A stretch of DNA of 64,000 bases from Termitomyces sp. T153. Lineage: Eukaryota > Basidiomycota > Agaricomycetes > Agaricales > Lyophyllaceae. Positions 58,060-64,000 of this stretch are shown in pieces; the stretch's first letter is position 1, and each line of letters opens with the position of its first letter. The notes below the pieces were generated by a model. The model was not told the origin of the DNA, made no database searches, and saw only the letters and a list, made by a program, of their open reading frames with translations. The position numbers and the translations under genes are program-made. Location: positions 124,001 to 188,000 of the forward strand of contig JACKQL020000030.1 of NCBI GenBank assembly GCA_018296165.2, in the 5' to 3' direction.

Positions 58060-61000
58060 TGTTGCAGAGATCCAGGCTAGCCAGACCACATCCCAGCAGC
58101 TGGCTCAGGCACTTGCTGCTAATGCCATTCTCTGGGAGTTCTGGAATGTTGTACCCCCCTACCTCCATGCATTCAAGGATGTTTTCTCCAAAACCTTGTT
58201 TGACTTGCTCCTGGAGTGCAAGCAGTAGGACCACACCATTGAACTACTACCTGATTCCACACTGTCCAGCTGTAAGATCTACCTGCTAGCATCCAGGGAG
58301 CAGGACAAGCTCAATGCCTTCCTGCAAGAGAATCTGGACTCCAGTTGCATACACCCTTCCAAGTGTCCAATGGCTTCTCTGGTCTTCTTCATCAAGAAGA
58401 AATATGGCTTGCTCTGACTAGTCCAGAATTACAGGGTTCTCAATGCCATGACCATGAAGAACTGCTACACCCTCCCCCTCATCTCTGAGCTCATCATCAA
58501 CCTCCAGGGTGCACAATACTTCACTAAACTGGACATCTGGTGAAGCTACAACAACATGCATATCCAGGAGGGAGATGGATGAAAGGCTGCCTTTCAGACC
58601 AACCAGGAGTTGTTTGAACCTCTTGTTATATTCTTCAGACTCACCAACAGCCCAGCCACCTTCCAGAAAATAATGAACAACATCTTCTGAGACCTCATTG
58701 CAGAGGGTGTAGTGTGTGTATACCTCAACAACATTCTCATCTACACCAAAACACTGGAAGAACACTGCTGGATCACTTGCTTTGTCTTGAAATGTCTCTG
58801 CTAGCACCAGCTCTACCTCAAAGTGGAGAAGTGTGAGTTTGAGCAGACTCAGATTGAGTATCTTTGCCTGATCATGTCACATGGAGCTGCAGAAATGAAC
58901 CCAGTGAAGGTAGCAGGCATGGTGGAGTGGCCAGAGCCCAAGAACAAGAAGGAGGTGCAGGCATTCTTGGGTTTTGCAAACTTCTACAGGAGATTCATCC
59001 AGGACTTCTTGCATCATGCCCATCTGCTGTTCAACCTCATTGCAAAGGATGTTGCATGGAGTTGGGGGCCTCCAGAGCAGATGGCCCTTAATGTCCTCAA
59101 CCATACCATGACCCTGGGGTCTGTCCTCCTCTTCCCAGATGATAAATCCTCTTTCTAGGTAGAAGCTAACAGCTCCAACTTTGCCACCAGAGCCATTCTC
59201 TCACAGCAATCCCCAGAGGATGGGAAGTGGCATCCAGTGGCCTTCTACTCCAAGAGCCTAAATGCAGTAGAGCAGAACTACAAGATCCACAACAAAGAGA
59301 TGCTTGCCATCATCCAGTCATTCAAGAAGTAGCAGCACTTCCTGAAAGGCATGCCACATGAGTTTGAGGTCTGAACAGATCATAAGAACCTTGAATACTT
59401 CTGGATAGCCAAGAACCTCAACTGCCAACAGGCCTGATGGTCCCTTTACCTAGCCAATTTTAACTTCTTGTTACACCACAAGCTCAGCTGGAGTACGGAA
59501 AAACCAGACACCCTATCCCAGAGAGCAGACCACAGCATGGAGAGGGAGGACAACAGCAACATTGTGCTCCTCCACCCCAAACTGTTTGCAATCTGAGCCA
59601 TGGAAGGTCTAGCCAGTGAGGGATCAGAGGTAGACATTCTCTGGGACATCTTGCAGAGTAACCAGAAAGGTCAGCAGGCGGACCTTGTTATGTAGGCAGC
59701 TTGGAGGCTGAAGTTGGGACATACTACTGATGCCAAATCAGTCAGCACAGACAAATGGGCCTTCTGGGATGGGATCTTGACCTTCAGGGATTGTGTTTAT
59801 ATGCCCAACATTCTGGAGCTCTGCCAGAGGATTGTAGAGCAAGACCACAAATCTTGCATTGCTGGGCACTCCAGACAATGGAAAACATTGGAGCTAGTAT
59901 CACAGAACTACTGGTGGCCCCAAATGTCCTGGTATATCGGGTCCTACACTAGTACATGCAATTTCTGTCTCTGGACCAAGCCCCAACACTGCCTCCCTTC
60001 TAGACAGCTACACCTACTGCCTGTGCCTGCAGAGCAATGAAGCATTGCCTCTGTGGACTTTATCATAGAGCTCCCCAATGCCCATGGTTACAATGTGATT
60101 ATGGTGGTGGTAGACCTGTATGACAAGTGAGCACACTTCATTCTGACTCACACTACTTTCTCTGCTATGGGCACCACCAACCTGTACCAGAAGAATGTCT
60201 GGAAGCTCCATGGCCTCTTTGATGCCTATATATCTGACTAGGGGCCACAATTTGTGGTGGACTTCACCAGGGAACTCTACCAACTACCTGGCATGAAACT
60301 TCACACCTTCACTGCCTATCACCTGCAGTCTAATGGCCAGACTGAATACATAAACTAGGAGTTAGAGCAGTACCTCCATCTCTCCTGCAATAAGTGCCAG
60401 AATGACTGGAATAAATTCCTCCCCAATACTAAGTTCCAATACAACAACTATGTTCATGCTTCCATCCAGTTTTCCCCATTCTCCCTCAACACCAGACAAC
60501 ACCTGTGCATGGGCTTCAAACCCTGAGCCCAGCCCATAAAGAATGAAGCAGTAAACAAATTTGTGGACCAGATGAAGAAGTTACAGAAGGAGGCCTGAGT
60601 GGTGCTGGCAAAGGCAAAGAACAATATAGCATGATACTACAACTGCAGAAGGACTCTGGAGCACAAATACCAGCCCAGAGATCAAGTCTACCTAGATGCC
60701 TCTGACATTACAACTACTCAGCCTTCAAAAAGCTGTTGCAACACCAATTAGGACCTTTCACAGTAGAATGGCAGGTAGGGCCCCTAGCCTACTGACTCCA
60801 GCTTCTTGCAGGGATGCACCAGCTTCATCTGGTGTTTAATGTGGTCAAATTGACTCTGGCCCTAAAGGATCCTATTCCAGGGCAACATCTGCCACCCCCA
60901 CCACCTCTGGTGGTGATTGACAACAACAAGGAGTACAAGGTAGAGGAAATCTTGGATAGTCATTTATTCCAGCAATGACTACAATACAAAGTGAAGTGAA

Positions 61001-61199
61001 AGGGCTACAAGATGAAGGATATCTCCTGAGAACCATAGGAGAATGTACATGCCCCAGGGCTCATCAAGGAGTTTCATAGGAAGCACCCTAATGCTCTGCA
61101 TGCCATACAAGGAATCTACTCCATTTTGCTGGCAGACCAGGCAATCAGGGACTTTTTCTACCCTGCATGTCAAGACACCACATGCTAGAGGAGGGGTGA
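58060..61199 (+). pseudogene. Gypsy GyB pol: RT, RNase H, integrase, chromodomain
   Basis: RT: DVFSKTLFDLL, LISELIINLQGAQYFTKLDI, RLTNSPATFQKIMNN and the catalytic box reading YLNN at 58721-58732 instead of YLDD. Connection: FLGFANFYRRFIQDF. RNase H: NYKIHNKEMLAIIQSFKK. Integrase: zinc module IAGHSRQWKTL and CNFCLWTKPQHC, core VDFIIELPNAHGYNVIMVVV, AYISD-GPQFVVDFTREL. Chromodomain near 60920-61070 (EYKVEEILDSHLFQQ, YKVK-KGYKMKD). Reading frames are almost undamaged except for many stops, most of them TGA or TAG at former Arg or Trp codons. YLNN fits CTCGACGAC losing both CpGs. A purine tract precedes the LTR (61186-61199). Confidence 0.88.
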
Positions 61200-62246
61200 T
61201 GTCAGGGAACTTCCATTTCCAACCTGAGACTTGTTCCAGCATCTCTGCAGCTTGTTCAACATTTCCAGGGCTTATTCCAGAGCCACAGAGTGTCAGGACC
61301 ACAGTCCTGGAGGAGGACTTACAGGAGCCAAAACCACCTTGGGGAGGTGATGCCAACAGCAAGTATGTAAATAGGGAAAGAAACTAAGAAACTAAGAAAT
61401 GAGAGCAAGTAATTGAATGGAGAGAAGATCAGAAACAACAGAACACAAACAAGATATCAGGTAATGTCAAGGCTGGGGTGTAGCTACAGACTAAGGGACC
61501 TTATATAGCTGTAGGACACTGCCAAAAGGAGAAGATGGAAGTGATCTATGTCAGGTGGGAGTGATCTAACACAAGTGGAAGTGATCTAAGTCAGGTGGAA
61601 GTAATCTGAGTCAGGTGGAAGTGATCTAAGTCATATCAGGAAGTGATCTAAGTCATGAGGAAGTTATTTGGAACAAGAGAAGCAATCCTGGAAGTGATCT
61701 TGGGCAAGTGGAAGTGATCTGGGACAGGTGGAAGTGATCTGGGACAGGTGGAAGTGATCTGGAACCTGTGGAGGTGATCTGTGCCTGTGGGAATGATCTG
61801 GAACAGGAAAAGCGGTCCTAGAGGTGGCTAAAACCTGGATGTGGCTGAAACAGGACTGTGGCTAAGATCTGGGGGTGTGGCTGAGATCCAGAGAGGAACT
61901 GTGTAGAATCTGAGGTTGGATAATGGTGAAGGGAAGGGGGGAATGGAATGGGTCATGACATGGAGATCTCCAGAGAACTATAGAACTCTCCATATTACCT
62001 CACCAATCATTGTCCTAGGGTTAGGACTAGCTCTGGCTTTCTGTACAGTAGTTTCCATGCCTCTGCTGCCTACTGATGCACTGTGCCAAGCAGTGGGGAT
62101 CCTTATCCTTAGACTTGTTCTCTTTGGATCCCCCTCTGCTAGGTGATTAGCTACTGATTGTATTGTTGTCTACTTGCTAATATACTTTGGATTCCCCTCT
62201 GCTAGCTGCAGAAATCCAATCTGCTGCCCCAGAGGTTGCCCTTACA
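61200..62246 (+). repeat. 3' LTR-B of GyB, split by another LTR
   Basis: TGTCAGGGAACTTCC to GGTTGCCCTTACA. Without the inserted LTR-C (670 bp plus 5-bp duplication) it is 372 bp, the length of the two solo LTR-B copies (369 and 367 bp). It fixes the orientation of the LTR-B family. Confidence 0.9.
61291..61960 (-). mobile_element. Solo LTR-C with internal minisatellite, nested in LTR-B
   Basis: 670 bp, TGTCAGGACC to GGTCATGACA. Flanks are CAGAG (61286-61290) and TGGAG (61961-61965), a 5-bp target duplication with two changes; solo LTR-B copy 1 has CCCAGAGATC at the uninterrupted site. A minus-strand TATA-like box (CTATATAAGG) lies near 61500-61510. About a dozen 20-bp units (core GGAAGTGATCT) fill 61535-61806. 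Confidence 0.85.
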
Positions 62247-64000
62247 CTTCTGGCAATTCTATTAACCAGGTAGCCTCTATTAAGTCCAAGGGTAGAGTTG
62301 TATGTGCCCTAGTGACCATGAAGTATGGTGAAAATCCAAATCTCTGCCAGATAGTAATGCAATCACTCCACATTACATGGAAGAAGAACCAGAACCATCT
62401 AGTGCAATCCTCACAAGCTTTAAATAAAGCTTGCCTAACATCACAATGCAGTCTTTCAATTTTTCCATTAGCTTGAGAGTTGTATGGAGAGATGGCTATG
62501 CCTCTGATCCCATATTTGCTCTCTATCCAAGCTGTGACCTTCTTGAATTGTCCAGCATTGTTAGTGATAATTTCTGCAATGCAGCCCCAGCAACAAATCA
62601 CATCCTCAAACAACCATTGACCAATTGTTTTATGATTTTTCTTGCACAGAGGCCTCCCTTCCATCCATGAAGACAATGCACACTGTCCATGGACAATATA
62701 CTTGCAGCCATTTGAAGCTGAAGTCATGTGCATGGTATCAATGTGGATTGTTTAGAAGATTGAGGGTGTATAGGTCACTGTGGTATATCTGACAGTTGTG
62801 ACAAGTCCCAACATACTACTGCACATCTCTATCAATTCCTGGCCTCCAAAATTGTTCTTGTATTAACATTTTGGTTGTACAAGTCCCCCTATGCCCTAAA
62901 GCATCATGGGCTGATTTGAGCATGAACATTCATCTATTGATATTGACTACTAGCTTATGCCTAGCCTCATGATTGCACTTGTACAGTCTCCCTTTTGGAT
63001 CAAAGAAGAACTGTCTTGCAAACCTCTTGAATTTGTCTGGGTCCCAACCCTGCAAACTCTCAGGTTCATTACTTGGGTCTTGTAGCCAGCTTGGTATGAT
63101 TGGTAGCTTGGGTCTTGGAAGTACTAGTGACAGATTGGTCCTAAGTCATGCTTTAAGTAGGCTTGTAAGTCTGCTTCCTTGTCCTCCTCAGTACCTTCTG
63201 CCAGTAACAGAGGCAGAGAGAGAGAAGTAAAATAATAGAATATTACATCCTCAATCCATCTCATAATGGTGGCATTAGGCCCTACTCCAGGATTGCTTAG
63301 TGCTTCAAATACTTGGCATCTGTCTCCACTACAAGCTTTCTACAGCCAACTAGCCAATACTTATTAGCTTGCAAGGCTCTCATCAAACCATAGAGTTCTC
63401 TTTTAGGTTGTGAGAACCTTGCCCCTCTCTCATTCAATGTGATAGATCCTAGCTTAGCACAAGTGTGTTGCTTAGAATTGTCTGTAGCTTCCTGGAATAT
63501 TCCAAAGCCCACTGCCATCCAAGATGTGTCAATTGATAAGACCACTGCCCCCCCTGACTCATAGTCAAGTGTTTTTAGAGGTGCACTTGCAGCTAGCAAC
63601 TTCTTCAACTGAGCCATTGCTGACTGCTGTTCCTCACCCCAAACAAATGGTGTGGTTTTGAGTCAACTTGTTGATAGGTGCAGCCACTTTAGCATAGTCT
63701 TCAATAAACATCCTAAAGGTACCACAAGTACCTAGGAAAGCCCTGACATCTGACTCATCCTGGCAATCACCCCACCCTATAACAATGACTAACCACTTGG
63801 TCTCAGGTTTTTGTCCCTCATAGGAACACTTGTGTCCAACCACTACAATCTCATCTGCACAGACTACTGACTTCTTCCCAGAAAAGGTTCCTTCAGCATA
63901 TTTGATTCTTTGTAACACTCTGTTTACATTCTGCAGATGTTCTCATACAAACCTCCTAATGCCTGAATTTTCTGGAATGACCTTATAGCCTCCATTTGGC
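62247..64000 (-). pseudogene. Gypsy Gy5 pol (RNase H and integrase), cut by window edge
   Basis: From the right edge leftwards: end of RT (DESDVRAFLGTCGTFRMFIE, 63634-63918), RNase H-like (VLSIDTSWMAVGFGIFQEAT, RFSQPKRELYGLMRALQANK, 63297-63617), zinc module (HDALGHRGTCTTKM, CHNCQ, near 62800-62910) and integrase core (MEGRPLCKKNHKTIGQWLFE, ITNNAGQFKK with Asn for the expected Asp, SPYNSQANGKIERLH, 62242-62733). Pol stops mid-gene at 62247, exactly at the end of LTR-B, so GyB appears to have inserted into, or been joined to, this element. Confidence 0.85.

Noticed and set aside
61961..61965. Imperfect target duplication (CAGAG against TGGAG) as a reason to doubt LTR-C
   Set aside because: The uninterrupted LTR-B copy at 11559-11927 shows CAGAGATC at this site, so the insertion is supported and the two changes are later mutations.
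1..64000. Classic Neurospora-type RIP (CpA-biased)
   Set aside because: Differences between paired copies fall at CpG, with CA and TG as products; CpA sites themselves are plentiful and unchanged, so the context is CpG.

Overview
The window looks like a transposon-dense chromosome segment of a basidiomycete fungus, most likely an Agaricomycete. Evidence: two hydrophobic-surface-binding protein A (HsbA-type) genes with 48-72 nt GT-AG introns; a cytosolic phenylalanyl-tRNA synthetase alpha-like pseudogene; a PRM10/ThrE-like membrane protein remnant; a KDZ-type transposase; and chromodomain Ty3/gypsy, Ty1/copia, DIRS/PAT-like and LINE elements of kinds common in mushroom genomes. No rRNA or tRNA gene, CRISPR array or bacterial-type operon was seen. 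The species cannot be named from the sequence. Names such as Gy1 or LTR-A are local labels.

Layout. 1-5.4 kb: gypsy Gy1 (minus), which keeps gag and integrase but lacks protease, RT and RNase H. 5.75-7.5 kb: 3' part of gypsy Gy2 with an antisense ORF behind pol, then solo LTR-A (7.95-9.07 kb). 9.8-11.5 kb: LINE-1 remnant. 11.5-13.3 kb: nested LTR fragments. 13.7-14.1 kb: minisatellite. 14.2-19.0 kb: copia element with both LTRs. 19.0-20.5 kb: KDZ transposase remnant. 21.0-21.8 kb: HsbA gene 1. 22.6-27.5 kb: tyrosine-recombinase retrotransposon (minus) with split direct repeats. 29-33.5 kb: gypsy Gy4 (minus) split by a 2.0 kb LINE with an 11-bp target duplication. 34.5-40.6 kb: short decayed pieces (gypsy protease, Crypton-like recombinase, CACTA-type transposase, two gypsy pol ends) in AT-rich DNA. 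40.75-41.43 kb: second copy of the gypsy antisense ORF. 41.4-42.07 kb: PRM10-like remnant. 42.2-43.8 kb: PheRS-alpha pseudogene. 43.9-52.4 kb: a nearly complete LINE-2 carrying a solo LTR-A in ORF1. 52.7-53.5 kb: HsbA gene 2. 54.96-55.5 kb: small TIR element. 55.5-62.2 kb: gypsy GyB with 3' LTR-B. 62.2-64 kb: another gypsy (minus) running off the edge.

Overall pattern. Three stretches keep ordinary CpG content (about 18.7-24.4, 41.3-46.2 and 51.0-55.1 kb); these hold the host genes. The rest is nearly free of CpG, and the lost sites appear as TpG/CpA. Many transposon proteins are broken by CGA to TGA stops and by Asp to Asn or Arg to His changes at catalytic residues. The changeover points fall inside transposons, not at gene/transposon junctions. 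Paired copies of the same age (copia LTRs, DIRS repeats, TIR arms) differ mainly or only at CpG sites. This points to a position-dependent, methylation/deamination-like process rather than element age. Only the two HsbA genes look intact.
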